Source: Adiantum capillus-veneris (lineage: Eukaryota > Streptophyta > Polypodiopsida > Polypodiales > Pteridaceae). Taken from it: 64,000 nt of DNA. Shown piece after piece: positions 20,336 through 32,505 of the stretch (the first letter of the stretch is position 1; every line of letters starts with the position of its first letter). The notes below the pieces were generated by a model. That model made no database searches, was not told where the DNA came from, and saw nothing but the letters and a program-made list of their open reading frames with translations. The stretch spans positions 48,549,928-48,613,927 of the forward strand of contig CM043959.1 in the NCBI GenBank assembly GCA_014529385.2, in the 5' to 3' direction. The translations under genes were made by a program, and so were the position numbers.

Positions 20336-23300
20336 TGGTCTAGCCTACGGGCCAACGGTGAAGCGCCACCAACGTGGAAAGCTTTAAGAGCTTCCATTAT
20401 GAAGCAGTTTTTGGCCACCAATGCCAAAGACAAAGTACTCACTGAATGGCGAAGCTTGAAGCTCTCTCCCTACGAATCCGTTCACAAATATGTAGACAAG
20501 TTTTGGGACTTATAACTCAAAGCCACTGTCTTTAAGAAGTTGGATTTTGGAGAGCAAAAGCAACAATTTTGTGGGGGCTTAACTGAAGAAATGGCGGAGT
20601 ATGTCAACTCCCAAAGGCCACGCACCATATCGACGGTTATACACCATACTATGGTGGCTTCTCGAATCAATTTCCAAACGGTGGACTAAAAGAAATTCTA
20701 AGCCCACGAAAAACAAGGGTTCCAATGAGCCTAAGGGGAAGGACAATGTCCAAAAGTCTCCTAAGGGCAACTCCAACAAAGCTAAAGAGAAGGGAGTTTA
20801 CAAAGGCAAAAATAAACTCTCTCCTGAAGAGCTTGAGCGTTATCGCAAGGATAACCGATGTTTCAAGTGCGGCAAGCAAGGGCATGCGTACCACGCTTGT
20901 CCCCAAAAGAACACCTACCATAACCTCCTAGAGCTACCTTGGTCGAAATCCAAGAGGAGGAAACTCACCACAAAGGATCTCCTCTATGCCATGCTTGGGA
21001 AAAGGTAAGAGAACATGATGGTTTTATTCTCTTTGACCCTAGTTCTACTCACAATTTCATATCCACATAGTTGGCCACCAAGCTAGGCACACAAGCTTAT
21101 GAGATGGGAGATGTCCTACCCGCAGACGGTGCTTTCAAGGGGCAAGAAGCTTCAGTCACTCCCTTAATCGGGAAATTGAGGCTCCATGTCCAAAGCTATG
21201 TGGACAAAGAAGACTTCTTTATCTCTCCTCTCAAGCATGAGGATGTAATCCTAGGGGCACCATGGTTTGATCGCATGGCTGCCAATGTTAAATTCCCTGA
21301 AAGGAGAATCTCCTTTAGGTTCAGGGAAAAAGATATGTACATAGATGCTAAGAAAATGGGTAACACCATACCCATTGTACATACGCAAGCTTTCAATAAG
21401 TCAATAAAGAGCTCTATTTCCATGTACATAATTTTTGTTAAAGACTCTCAAAATGAACCTAATGTTTTAGCAAAAGAAAATATACACAATCAAAAGGAAT
21501 TAGAGTTATCCAATTTTCTCAAGGGGTTTCAAGATGTCTTTATTGACGACATCCCTTGTGAGCTACCTCCTAAACGAGGCAATGATGACCATGCAATTTC
21601 CAGGAAGTTCACCACCTAACTACCTCCTTATAGAGTTTCTCAAGCTCAACAAGAGGAGATTATGCGGCAAGTGCATGAGTTAGTTGAGAAGTGCATGGTT
21701 AGGCCTAGCTCATCTCCATTTTGTTCTCCTGTACTATTATGCAAAAGAAAGATGGCACATATCGTATGTGCGTCGACTATAGAGCACTAAATAGGATCAC
21801 TATCAAGAATAGGTTTCTCGTTCCATGGGTAGAAGACCTATTTGATAAGCTACAAGGGTCCACCTACTTCAGTAGGATAGACCTAAAAAGTGGCTATCAT
21901 CAAATAAGGATAGTTGATCAAGACATTGTAAAGACCGCATTTCGCACTACGTTTGGTCTTTACGAATACATTGTCATGCCTTTTGGCTTGACCAATGCAC
22001 CAGCCACATTCAACCACTTGATGGAGAAGCTATTCACGCCTCACGGAACCTTTACTGGAGTGTTCTTTGATGATATCATCATCTACTCTAATTCATTAGA
22101 CGAACACAAGCAACACCTCCAGGTAATATTTCAAGATCTAAGAGAGAATAAACTTTATGTCAATCGAAAGAAAAGTGTATTTTTCTTGCAAGAGATTCAG
22201 TATTTAGGTCACATTATCTCTCAAGATGGCATCCAAATGGATCCATCAAAGTTAGAGGTAATAAAAGGATGGCCTTAACCAAGGAATCTTCATGAACTAA
22301 GAAGCTTTATAGGTATGTGTACATACTATAGATGCTTCATAGAAAATTTCTCACTAATAGCACGACCATTACATGACCTAACAAAGAAAAACGTTAGGTA
22401 TACATGGTCTGCCAAGGAGAACAATGCTTTCAAAAAGCTTATCTCTCAACTTGTGCTTACACTACCAGATCTCTCAAAGCCATTTGACGTCCAATGTGAT
22501 GCTTGTGGTGATTGCCTTGGAGCTCTTTTTCTCCAAGAAGGGCACACCATAGGCTATGAAAGTCGAAGGCTCGACCCCGTTGAGCAAGTTCTAGGCATAT
22601 ATGAAAAGGAACTCCTCGCAGTTCTACATGCCTTATAGAATCATGGAAACATTATTTATTGGGGACTCCTTTCATTCTGCGAACGGATCACCAAAGTCTT
22701 TATGTACTTCATGACGTAGACCAAGCTCTCCGACAAACAAATGAGGTGGGCAAATTTCCTTTCGCAATTTCATTTTCATATTGCTCACATTGCTGGCAAG
22801 CATAATCAAGTAGCCGATGCACTCTCAAGACGGTCGAGAGTGAATGCGGTTTCCATAGCAACTCAAAATGATCTATCTTCTATGATAGATGAGTATGCTA
22901 TTGATCCTGATTTTAGAGATGTGATTTCAGCCCTTGCATTTGGGAAGAAAGAAGAACCATTTACTTTACAAGATGGTTATCTTATCTATGGCAATAGACT
23001 ATGCGTTACTAACTCACTATGTGAGAAAGTAATGTATGAATCTCATGCTCCTCCTTATGCAGGGCATAGAGGGATTCAATCTACCCTAAAAGGGATTGAA
23101 ACATACTTCTATTGGCCTACCATGAAAGCAAACATACACGAGTATGTTTCTAAATGTGTGGTATGCCAAAAGATGAAGTTTGATAAAGGGAAGCAACCTG
23201 GATTGCTTCAACCTTTGCCGATCCCTAATTCACCATGGGAGAGCATATCCATGGATTTTATCTTTGGATTGCCTAAGTCTATCCATGGGAATACGGGAAT

Positions 23301-24336
23301 ATGGATGATAGTGGGCATGTTTAGTAAACAAGCTCATTTTATACCTGTCAAAAAAACTATCAAAGCCCATCAAATGGCAACCCTCTTCATATCACAAACC
23401 TTCAAGTACCATGGCTTGCCAATGTCCACAATGTATGATAGAGATCCTAGAATGACCAATAATTTATGGAAGGGTCTCTTTGAGAATTTAGGAACAAGGC
23501 TAAACTTCTCTTCGGCCTATCACCCGCAAACGGATGGCCAAATTGAAATAGCTAACCTAACAATTCTCGATCTACTAAAAGCCTATGTAACGGAAGTAGA
23601 TCAAAGATCCCAATGGGATAAGTACTTACCCTTAGTGGAGTATGCCTACAATAATACTGTACATACTTCCATGGGAAAAGCACCTTTTGAGGTAATTGAG
23701 GGAAGATAAAAAAGTCCCCTGCTACTTAAGGTACACGGGAAGATCTTCGCTGCAGATGAGTATAGCCGAGACCTACAAGAATCTTTCCAAAAGATTAAGG
23801 ATGCTATCTCTATCTCACAGCAAAGGCAAAAGGCTCCTACTGACAAGCACAAAAAAGCCCAAGCCTTTAAAGAAAATGATTGGGTCTTACTCAAATTTCC
23901 TTAGGCTCGATTAAGGCACATGACGGGCAAGAATCCTACGGGACACCAAAAGTACTATGCTAAGTTAGCAAAAAGGTACTATGGTCCCTTCCAGATTCTT
24001 AGGCCAATCAATGAGATGGCCTATCAACTCAAGTTGCCCAGCCATTGGCTCATACACAATGCTTTTCATGTGAGCCTATCAAAGTCTTACAAAGGAGAGC
24101 CACCTCAAGAACCAACTATTGAAGACCCACCGGAGATTGAGGACCAAGAAGAGGTGCTGCAGCCCGAGTCCATCCTCCGACATGAAGACAAGGTACTAAG
24201 AGGCGGTAAGACTATCCGACGATATCTTATTAAGTTTAAGAATTATCCTTTTGAAGATGCTAGATGGATGCAAGGCATACAATTAAAGGATATTAACCTA
24301 AACTTTGTCAATGCTTACAATGCTTCCCAAGAGTAA
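20336..24336 (+). pseudogene. Ty3 chromovirus gag C-terminus and pol, disrupted (copy 1)
   Basis: Domain order: rest of gag with zinc knuckle (20859); protease near 21035 with FDPSSTH where copy 2 has FDPGSTH, so the catalytic DxG motif is damaged and a stop follows; reverse transcriptase 21721-22200 (VDYRALNR, MPFGLTNAPATF, FFDDIIIYSN); RNase H about 22480-22850; integrase zinc finger ([16 protein letters not shown]) and DDE core (MDFIFGL, YDRDPR, IEIANL) 23030-23560; chromodomain near 24170-24290 (LRHEDKVL, YLIKFKNYPFEDARWM). Integrase followed by chromodomain marks a chromovirus (Metaviridae). Stops occur at about 22276, 22636, 23707 and 23903, with compensating indels near 22640-22700. 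In copy 2 gag and protease share one frame, suggesting a single Gag-Pol ORF. Confidence 0.88.
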
Positions 24337-24570
24337 GCAAATGTACAAATGTTAAAAACGAACAAAGTTTTTTTGTCTTATAAGACTCTCTTTTTCTTTA
24401 TTGTGCACAAAAATGAAGTAGTATGCATGCTTAGATCAAGTTTGCGGAGACGACGTCTCCCGAACACCAAGTAGAGCTTGTCACTCTACTATGGAAGATT
24501 GATAGGACTAATGTGCAGACATGCTTGCGGCAACTTAGGCTCTCAAGCGCCAAATGGACTAATCATCCAT

Positions 24571-24862
24571 TCAGGGAAGAAAAAACTAGAATATTGGTTA
24601 AGCTGGCAGACCGGCCACAATAAGGATCCAAAGGGGGGGCCATCTGCAAAAGAGCAAAGTGCAGCAATGGGCTTAAAAGACCCTAAGGTTCAGCCCATTA
24701 AGACTTCCAAAATGCTAAGGTTCCAAAATTCAAAGGATGTGTCCAAAGGTCAAACATTAGAGAAATTGGATGCTTTGTGTGTGTCCTAAAAAGTCTTCAT
24801 GCATCCCTACATAGGAGGGGGAGAGCCCTAGTTGTAGGAGATGACAGAGAAACTCACACACG

Positions 24863-24943
<81 letters not shown>

Positions 24944-26127
24944 GCTCCCTTTACACAAAGGGAATGAGGGACACATGTCAGCTCCCTAGCCCAGATGCCC
25001 ACAAGGTGTACTCAAATCCTATTGGATGGCCTGGAGGTGGACCAATGAGAATTAGACTAGAGTAAATCTAGTTTAATTAATTTAAAAGCACTTAATAAAA
25101 GAACCAATAGGAATTAATCTCTCTAGAAGACTATTGGATAGTCTCCCAAGGGGTCCAATGAGCATTCAGCAGCCCCATGGCTTGCCTGATTCCTATTGGC
25201 CAGGAGGCAAATGGGTCCAATGAGAGTTTAGTTGCATTTATTAATTACCTAAAGCTCTCACTGCAAAAGGGGAAAGGGGGACACGTGTCAAAAGCCTATC
25301 ACTTATGCTGCTTAATTTCCATTGACTGAGGTTGGGGAGGTCCAATATGATGTGAGCATGAGCAAATAGCAAGAGGGGTCGACCAAGAGAGAGAGGGGGC
25401 TGATTTTTCAAAGGTATTATTGACTTACACACTCACACAATCTATGTGAATCAAGAAGACTCTCTCTCTCCTTCTCAAGCTTTAATGCAAAGCTTACCAC
25501 CTACTCCAAGCTTGTGAGAAGGGAGGCCTACACCAACAACTCTTGGCTTTGTGATGCAAATCCAACCAAGAGCCAAGCTTCAATGCATGCTCATCTCCTC
25601 TACCATGCTAATTACTAAGCTAAGCTATGCTAATATGAGTGATTATGTGAGGAGATGTACATCTTTCTCATAAGAATACTCCTTTTTCCTCTCAATCTAC
25701 TCTCATACCCCGCTAGCTCTCAATATCTTTGAAGGTGTGTGAGGTCTTGGGTCTGAGACCGTGAGGGAATTGATGTTGTGTTTAATAAGTGTTGTGCTTA
25801 GTGCTTGAAGTTTCCATCGTCATAGCACTAGCTAGTATTGAAGGAACACAAAGATTGGAATTGTAAAATGTCTCTCTTGACGGGAGAAACCATAATACAA
25901 AGCCTTTTGGAGGGGGGACCGGCTCCAGTTCTCAACTGTTGTCAATTGCTTGATTTCTCTCTCTTTGGAAGTATTGTTCATACTATCTAACTAGGTGTTA
26001 TATTTTTTGTTGCTCTCTCCACCCAAGCACTCTTGTTATTCTCATTAGGAATCTATTCTAATGAAATGCTCACTATGTTCATGCTATTTTTTGCTACACA
26101 CAAGTTGCTAGGCCATTAAATGTTACA
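24571..26127 (+). repeat. 3' LTR of Ty3 copy 1, start deleted
   Basis: Aligns to the 5' LTR from about 100 bp inside it to the terminus TGTTACA at 26127. The preceding internal region stops at CATCCATT and joins directly to CAGGGAAG, where copy 2 has about 215 bp of internal DNA and LTR start. It contains a CA array (24855-24942). Confidence 0.82.
24855..24942. repeat. CA microsatellite inside the Ty3 3' LTR
   Basis: About 88 bp of CA repeats. The matching position in the 5' LTR of the same element (16496-16516) has about 21 bp. The apparent CVCV/THTH reading frames are artefacts of the repeat. Confidence 0.95.
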
Positions 26128-27401
26128 TCAACATGGACTTGACGGGACAAAGCTTGACACCCTGGTTGAGCACAGTTGGGAACGGGTACCCCGCTCTGGC
26201 TTGGGAGTTCATGCACAATTGGCCTAGAGCCTCAAAGAGGAGTGGATGATGTAGCTGATGGTGTGGTGCCTTTGCCCACAATCGGATATCTGGTGTCCAA
26301 TCGCCCACTGATCACTATCTTCTTCACGTACATATATAGTGAATAAGGAGCTGCTCACTTTGAGGCTTGCTCCACCCACACAATACTGTGTTCTCCTCTT
26401 CCCTCTCTTGCACTGCATTGTGCACATATGTATATGTGCATACACACACTTTCACAAGTAAAAATATTGAACTTAGTGACTCGATTTTGGATCCAATACA
26501 TATCTTCATGATTGAAGATAAATTGAAAATTCCTTAGCTTGAATTACGCCATAATAGAACTTTCTCCATGTACAATAATTTGAAGAAATTTGAACTCGAT
26601 AAAGACTTTTTGTGTAATCACTAGTGTAGTCCTGACCATAAATTATTCCTCTTCCAAGGATTCAAATTTGAGTTCTTTTGGATTTTCCGTAAACCTTTGA
26701 AATGATTTTCCCAATACGTGAGCATCACTATAGACTTCCTAGAGATATAACAATTGGGTCTAGCACTAGATGTTGAATCCTCTGCATGGAAGTATTGACG
26801 TCATTTTAATTTGATAAAGATTACGATCCAAAATTGACAAAACTATACAGGCTCTTGTAGAATAATTTCAGGTATAGTCAATTTCGCAATATTTGAATAG
26901 ATCCACATAATTCTAGCCAAAGATTATCAAATTATTTGTTGACTTAAAAAAGCAAGCACGTAGTAGACTATAAAATTTGCCTTGCATAAGCTATTGTGAT
27001 TCTGGAGGAGAAGCAGTAGCGGAACAAAACCTTATTTGCATAAGGTCTTCAACTAGATTCTTTAAATATACATTTTTTTTGTTATTGTCAAAAGCTGTGA
27101 GAAAAATCAAGTGTCATTCAAGGTAAATATTGCGGATCCGATGGCTATGAACAAATCGAGGGCATATAATGAGATTCTCTTGGTGAGGGGAATAGATCCA
27201 CAAAGGTTGATTGTCATGGCTTGCATCAAGTAGGCGATTCAACAATTCTTAGTAGGTGCATTTGGCAGTTTGACACAATCCAAATTTAGTGCCATATTGA
27301 TTTGAGAGTATTCGAGAAAAGTAGCACCGGTGCTTTTGAATAAGTTTGCCCAGAACTATTCTAAATAACCCAACAAGCTTGCTATTCACTACCATATGTT
27401 G
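26128..27401. other. Unassigned AT-rich DNA
   Basis: About 1.27 kb between Ty3 copy 1 and the old type B Ty3 fragment. No long frame, no terminal repeats and no recognisable TE protein were seen. Confidence 0.5.
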
Positions 27402-28088
27402 TGTCATAAAATCTAATATCTAACCAACCCAAATGATTTTCTCATATTAAACTGATCATTTAATGTGGGAGAATAGACGGTAACAAGGGTTACAATATAG
27501 ACATGTGCTTACGGGTCTATCTCAACATGTGCCAATGGTAAAGGGGTCCAAATGAGAGATGGTCTGTCAAAGAGCAAGGCTAGTCAATGGAGCTTAAAGA
27601 CCTTAGGGTTAGCTTCATTAAAGACCTCCAATGGTTAGTGTTAAAAGTCCTTTGACATTAGGCAAGCTAGGGTTGTGCTTGAGGTGGGAACCCGGCCCAA
27701 GCTTGAGGTGCTTGTCGTGCTTGCTGACTAAGATGCTTGAGGTTCTTGTCGTAATTGCTGACTAGGGAGCTTGAGGTGCTTGTGGGAACACTATCCAAGC
27801 TTGAGGTGCTTTGTCGCGCTTGCTGACTAAGGTGCTTGTGTTCCAAAAGTCAACAACATCCCTACAAAGGAGGAGGCGAGACCTAAAGCTAGGGGTGGAC
27901 TATCGAGCACTAAACCATATCCCTATCAAAAACAAATTTCCCATTCCTCGGGTAGAAGGTCTGTTTGATAAGCTACAAGGCTCTACCTACTTCAGTCTTG
28001 AAAGTGGCTATCACCAAATAAGAATAGTGGACAAAGATATCCTAAAGACCGCGTTTTGTACAACGTTTGGCCTTTATGAATATCTAGT
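27402..28088 (+). mobile_element. Old Ty3 fragment (LTR type B plus RT piece), left half
   Basis: 27402 starts a type B LTR (TGTCATAAAATC) that runs to about 27890 and joins, by an internal deletion, to an RT segment (VDYRALNHIPIKN to FGLYEYLV). The RT piece has lost the IDLK residues seen in copies 1 and 2 (FSLESGYHQ instead of FSRIDLKSGYHQ). The coding line breaks at 28088 and resumes at 48467 (MPFGLTNAPAT), so Ty3 copy 2 inserted into this RT. Confidence 0.82.
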
Positions 28089-29057
28089 TGTCATAAAAAC
28101 TAATATCTAATACTCTCAAATGATTTTCTCATGTTAAACTGATCATTTTGTATTGGGAAGTACCAGGGGAGTAAAAGCTAGAATATTGGTAAGGCTGCCA
28201 GACCGGTCTCTATCAGGGATCCAAAGGAGGGGTTGATTCTATTAATTGCAAGGAATAGAAGAGAGGGTTCTAAATTGTGATTGGCCAATGGGAGTCCAGC
28301 ACGAGTAAATACCAAGAGGAGTCGATCGAGAAGAGAGAGAGGGATGCATTTTAGTCTAACACATCGCTACACACACACACACACACACACACTCATGTGT
28401 GCAAGAAGAACTCCATCTCCTTCTCCAAACATTGGGAAGTTGAGGCCTACACCAACAACTCTTGGCTATGGAATGCAAATCCAACCAAGAGCCAAGCTTC
28501 CATGGCATGCTCATCTCCTCTACCATGCTAATTACTAAGCTAAGCTATGCTACTAGAGTGATTATGTGAGGAGAATACTTCTTTCTTGTAAGATACATCT
28601 TCTTCCTCTCAATCTATCCTCATTTCCTGGTAGCTCTCACCATTTTTGAAGGTGTGTGAGGTCTTGGGACTGAGGCTAGGGACACTAGGTGTGTTTTTCA
28701 AGCATAATTTGATGCATGAAGCTTCCATCTTCATTGCACCAACTAGTTTTGTCAAGGAATACAAAGATTGTATTGTACAAAAGTCTCCTTTGATGGGAGA
28801 AGCTATAATACAAAGCCTTTATGGAGGGGGGACCGCCAGCTCCATGTAAATCTTGTCCTCAACTGTTGTCAATTGTTCTATTTCTCTCTCTTTTCAAGTA
28901 TTGTCAATGCCAAATTAGCTAGGTGTAAATTGCTATGTTGCTTTCTCAAATTAAGTACTCTCTCTACGCTCATTAGGAACTTGTTCTTAATGAAATGCTC
29001 ACTATATATGTTATCAATTTCTACTACACACAAGTTACTAGTGAATTAAATGTTACA
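28089..29057 (+). repeat. 5' LTR of Ty3 copy 2, internally deleted
   Basis: Starts TGTCATAAAAAC, ends TGTTACA, 969 bp against 1682 bp for its partner. About 700 bp after the GGATCCAAAGGAGG segment (near 28230) is missing, replaced by about 30 bp that is an inverted copy of leader sequence near 29446-29476. A CA run of about 23 bp remains near 28370. Confidence 0.85.
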
Positions 29058-29058
29058 C

Positions 29059-29070
29059 TGGTATTAGAGC
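29059..29070 (+). other. Primer-binding site of Ty3 copy 2
   Basis: TGGTATTAGAGC after the 5' LTR end, one C-to-T change from TGGTATCAGAGC (initiator tRNA-Met). Confidence 0.78.
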
Positions 29071-29140
29071 TATTGGTTTCTCTTTTCTTGCTCAAGAAGA
29101 GAGGCCCTCAAGCTTGCTACAAATGGTTGGTGTTATTAAT

Positions 29141-29392
29141 TGCAAAAGAGTAAGTAGAATAGTGATTTTTCATCCTTGAAGCACGCCTGCTTTATGCAGG
29201 TAACGGGAATACCGTCGAGAGCTATGGTCTTAATAATGGAGTCCTACGGGGCTTGCCTATGGCTATTGCAAAAGAGTAAGTAGAATAGTGATTTTTCATC
29301 CTTGAAGCACGCCTGCTTTATGCAGGTAACGGGAATACCGTCGAGAGCTATGGTCTTAATAATGGAGTCCTACGGGGCTTGCCTATGGCTAT
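29141..29392 (+). repeat. Perfect 126-bp tandem duplication in the Ty3 leader
   Basis: Two units beginning TGCAAAAGAGTAAGTAG at 29141 and 29267, identical by eye. Copy 1 has a single unit at about 19090-19215. It lies between primer-binding site and gag and is recent relative to the divergence between Ty3 copies. Confidence 0.92.
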
Positions 29393-29589
29393 TATAGAGC
29401 TATTAGAAGCTTGACAGGAACTGGTGCTGTCTTAGCTCTCTTGAACCCTCTCTTCTATTCCTTGCAATTAATAATATTCGAGCCACAGGTATAGATGCTT
29501 GAGTGCTTATCTTTGAAGGTAAAGAGGAGTAGCAACTAGGGCTTGAAGTGCCAAAGTACAAGTAAAAGTTACACCAAAAATTTGATAGT

Positions 29590-30263
29590 ATGGCTGACAA
29601 GGAAAAAGAGATTAAAATGAATGCTGATAGCTTTGATTTTGCTAATGAAAGAGCAACTAATGATGCCCCTATGCTTGTAAACTATCTTGTTTCTAGGCTT
29701 CAACAAGCCTTGGGCAACCCATCCCTCCAAGGTGAAGTGATACAACAATTGCGCACCCATGGTATTCTCCAAACTCCCCACCAAGAAGAGAGACTACCTA
29801 GAAAAGCTATCAGTGAGACTTCCAAAAGAGGACTCTCTCCGATAAGGGAAGAAGAGGAGGATCCGTACGAAAGGGCTCAAAAACTTACTACTTGATGAGG
29901 CATCTCCCTCCCAAAGGAAAAACCAAGTTTCAACGGTAGAGCCCCCACCAAAAGAACGAGAAAGAAGTGAGTCTTTTGCCATCTCGGTGGAGATGGCTCC
30001 ACGAAAACGGCGGGCAAAACGCTCTCCAACATAATTCAAAGAGGGAAGAGAGAAAACAAGAGAAGAAAAAGGCGAGAAAGAGGTCACCATCTTCTCCATC
30101 TTCTTCATCCTCTTCCTCTTTTGAAAAAAGTGATGGTGCAAACAAGGAGGAACAAGGGAAGAAAAAGGCGGGAAAGAGGTCCATCCTCCTCATACTCTTC
30201 CTCCTCTGAAAAAAGTGATGGTGCAGCTCTCGAACCACCTCAAAGAAGAGGCCATAGGAAATC
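29590..30263 (+). pseudogene. Ty3 gag N-terminal part (copy 2), broken by frameshifts and the MULE
   Basis: ATG at 29590 (MADKEKEIKM) matches the start of copy 1 gag closely through about 95 residues, then shifts frame near 29880. The SR-rich segment with KKKARKRSPSSP continues in other frames to 30263, where the Mutator-like element interrupts it. The line resumes at 34534 with the tryptophan and basic residues that follow in copy 1. Confidence 0.85.
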
Positions 30264-30519
30264 GAGGATTTCTAATCGTCGAGCAAAAAAAATCGAGCGA
30301 AGTCACATTCCGAGCAAGTCCAAAGTAAATTGACACAATAGAAACAATTGTGAAATAAAATAATTATGCCATGCATGTTATTTTTAGTACCACAAATCTG
30401 TGAACTGATGGAGACAAACTTAGATTTTAGCGTAATTCGAGGTGATCCTCTCCAAAATAGTCCACCAAAAATATAGCGCGTACATTTTTCATAAAAAGTC
30501 AACACATGAACTCTATCAC

Positions 30520-31163
30520 CTAGGATGCTATCCGTGAACCTCCCAAAGCTTGAAATAGCTCTACTTTTGTAAGTGCAGATTGATGCACAAACTCATGAGC
30601 AATAGAGTCCAGGACCAAGATTTTAAAAAACACAAAGTAGATGTGCTTGCAAGGCACATATGCAACACGTTTGCTATCACGCCTCTGAAAATCCTCACAT
30701 GAACATCGGGGGAAGTCTGCAAGTGTGACAGCATACGTAACACCTTTCTCCACTGACCCAACTGTACTAACATGAAACACATGTGATACATTCGGGACCA
30801 CCCCCTTACTAATTTGGCAGCCATAGTTCTTCCCTGTTCAATCCTATCCTGAAAATCTCTTGTAAGTTTTGATCTCCATATAACAAGTTTTCCATCTCTA
30901 AATCTTGGACGAAATGAACTTGGTGTGCTACCACATATTCTAACATTGTGGTTGCACTCAGCATTTGCATGTGATTCTTTAAGAACAAACCCATTGTTCA
31001 ACAACATTTCAACTTCAGATGGCTGCAGATTAGTGCCCTCCACCACAACCCAAGTCATAGGTGCAGGTCCTATGAGCCTCTTGTCAAAGTCTTGAAGTGT
31101 CACTGGCAACCAAAAAAAGTGGGTGTCGAGTTCAAGTGATGGAAAATACAATTTCCTTAGCAC
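30520..31163 (-). pseudogene. SWIM zinc-finger protein fragment, possibly MULE-derived transposase remnant
   Basis: On the minus strand a frame starting near 31163 reads to about 30835, then continues one frame over to 30520. The second part has CSCEDFQ followed about ten residues later by VPCKHIYFVF, matching the CxC...CxH pattern of SWIM zinc fingers, which are typical of plant MULE transposases and FAR1-like proteins. Upstream residues (WVVVEGTNLQPSEVE, NHNVRIC) are not recognised. The DDE core is missing and the frame shifts, so it is a remnant. It could also be a captured host gene fragment. Confidence 0.6.
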
Positions 31164-31541
31164 GTGAAAATTATTCTAAAAATTCTCAATATTTCATAAT
31201 TTTTAAAAAGCATTTAATAGTGTTTTCGGATAGACTCAGCTATTTTCTTAGACTAAATGGGAACAATGACCCTGATTTTATTCTTGTCTCATTTGGGCGT
31301 CCGCCCATGTTTGAACCAAGCAAACAATGGAAAATTCAACAAGGAAAATACAATTTCCGTAGCACGTGAAAATTACACTGAAAACTTCAATATTTCATAA
31401 AATTTTTAAAGCATTTAATTGTGTTTTTAAATAGACTTGGATATTTTCTTAGAATAAATGGAAAACATGACCCTTATTTTACTCTTGCCTCATTTGGGAG
31501 TCCGCCCATGTTTGAATCAAGCAGTGCATCGAAAATTCAAC
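31141..31541. repeat. Tandem duplication of about 202 bp in the MULE
   Basis: Two units beginning GGAAAATACAATTTCC at 31141 and 31343, each ending near GAAAATTCAAC, with moderate divergence. No coding potential seen. Confidence 0.85.
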
Positions 31542-31659
31542 TTAATGTCTGCATCAACTTCTCCTTAGTTTGCGCTGCAGTGAAACCATAGCTTGCACAT
31601 GAATTTGGATGGTTTTTGCTGCGCTGATTTGCAACCCTAGCGGGTAAGACAATCCAACA

Positions 31660-31799
31660 TTCTGCTCTTGCAACCAACACAATATCACTTCCAATATACC
31701 CTGGTTCGGTGCTGCAATCAGTTCGTGCTGGCGCAGACTGGTTGCAACACCGAACCAGGGTGTATTGGTAGTGATATTGCGCTTGTTGCAGGAGCAGAA
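31660..31799. repeat. Long hairpin 1 (MULE hairpin family)
   Basis: Arms 31660-31722 and 31737-31799 pair over 63 bp with 8 mismatches by hand alignment, leaving a 14-base loop. The inner arm is CTGGTTCGGTGCTGCAA and neighbours. Left flank GGGTAAGACAATCCAA is shared with hairpin 2 and similar in hairpin 3. Confidence 0.88.
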
Positions 31800-32094
31800 G
31801 GTATGAGGACTTCTTTTAATAACTAAGTTAATCTGCGCTGCATACCAATAAACTTAGTTAAACGCCTAATGTTAAAAGTCTAATCACGGCCACAAATACA
31901 CTTTAGCCAAGCCCATGAATGCTCAGACGTTTGTCGGATAAAACCATCACATGCTTAAATACGAATGTGGTCGGCTCTTGCTGCACTGATCTGCAATCCT
32001 AGTGAGTGAACTAGCCAATTATCCACCTCGACAGCGGCCTGCTGGGAACTCTTCTGCATTGCAAGTGGTTTCGCCATGGGAAGGGTAAGACAAT

Positions 32095-32416
32095 CCAATT
32101 TTCACCTCCTCAACCAGCGCAAATATTGGCACCCTTGAGTAGCTGCTTGTGGCTATTGGCTTGCGCAACGATTTCCAGAATAGACAAGCATGCCACCTAG
32201 TTGTCACGGGGCAGTAGATTCAGGGCTGGTCGTAACATTACAACGCTGCCTTCTCCTTCGAGTGTCCTCTGAGTGAGATCCGTGCCTGCTATAATCAATT
32301 CCAAAAGAATCCTTGTTCGGTGCTGCAACCAGTCTGCGCAAGCGCGGACTGGTTACATCACCGAACCATGATTCTTTTGGAATTGATTTTGCGATGGCTG
32401 AGGAGGTGAAAATTGG
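32095..32416. repeat. Long hairpin 2, left arm split
   Basis: Inner arms 32294-32333 and 32348-32387 pair 36 of 40 with a 14-base loop. Outer arms 32095-32123 and 32388-32416 pair 27 of 29. The right arm is continuous, while the left arm is split by 170 bp (32124-32293), so that segment probably inserted into a hairpin with arms of about 69 bp. Confidence 0.85.
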
Positions 32417-32505
32417 CGGATTTTTTTTCAAAATTTTAGTTAATATGCCAGCAAAATTTTAGTTAATATGCGCTGCAGACTAGTTTTGCCAGCAAATTTA
32501 TTTAA

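Larger units (their letters stand above)
16115..26127 (+). mobile_element. Ty3 chromovirus copy 1 (LTR type A), defective
   Basis: A full-layout element: 5' LTR (16115-19002, expanded by a 1.3-kb insertion), primer-binding site at 19004, gag-pol in order, and a 3' LTR (about 24571-26127) that lost its beginning. The two LTRs match through most of their length. A deletion joins the end of the internal region to a point about 100 bp inside the 3' LTR near 24571, removing the purine tract and the 3' LTR start. No target duplication was found (AAACT before, TCAAC after). Coding regions carry several stops and frameshifts. Confidence 0.85.

Noticed and set aside
24757-25065. Reading frames of repeated Cys-Val or Thr-His across CA arrays (also 47477-47944, 55662-55960, 58160-58775)
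   Set aside because: They are direct translations of dinucleotide repeats in several frames on both strands, with no flanking conserved domain.
16110-26132. Target duplication of Ty3 copy 1
   Set aside because: AAACT before the 5' LTR and TCAAC after the 3' LTR do not match, so none is claimed.
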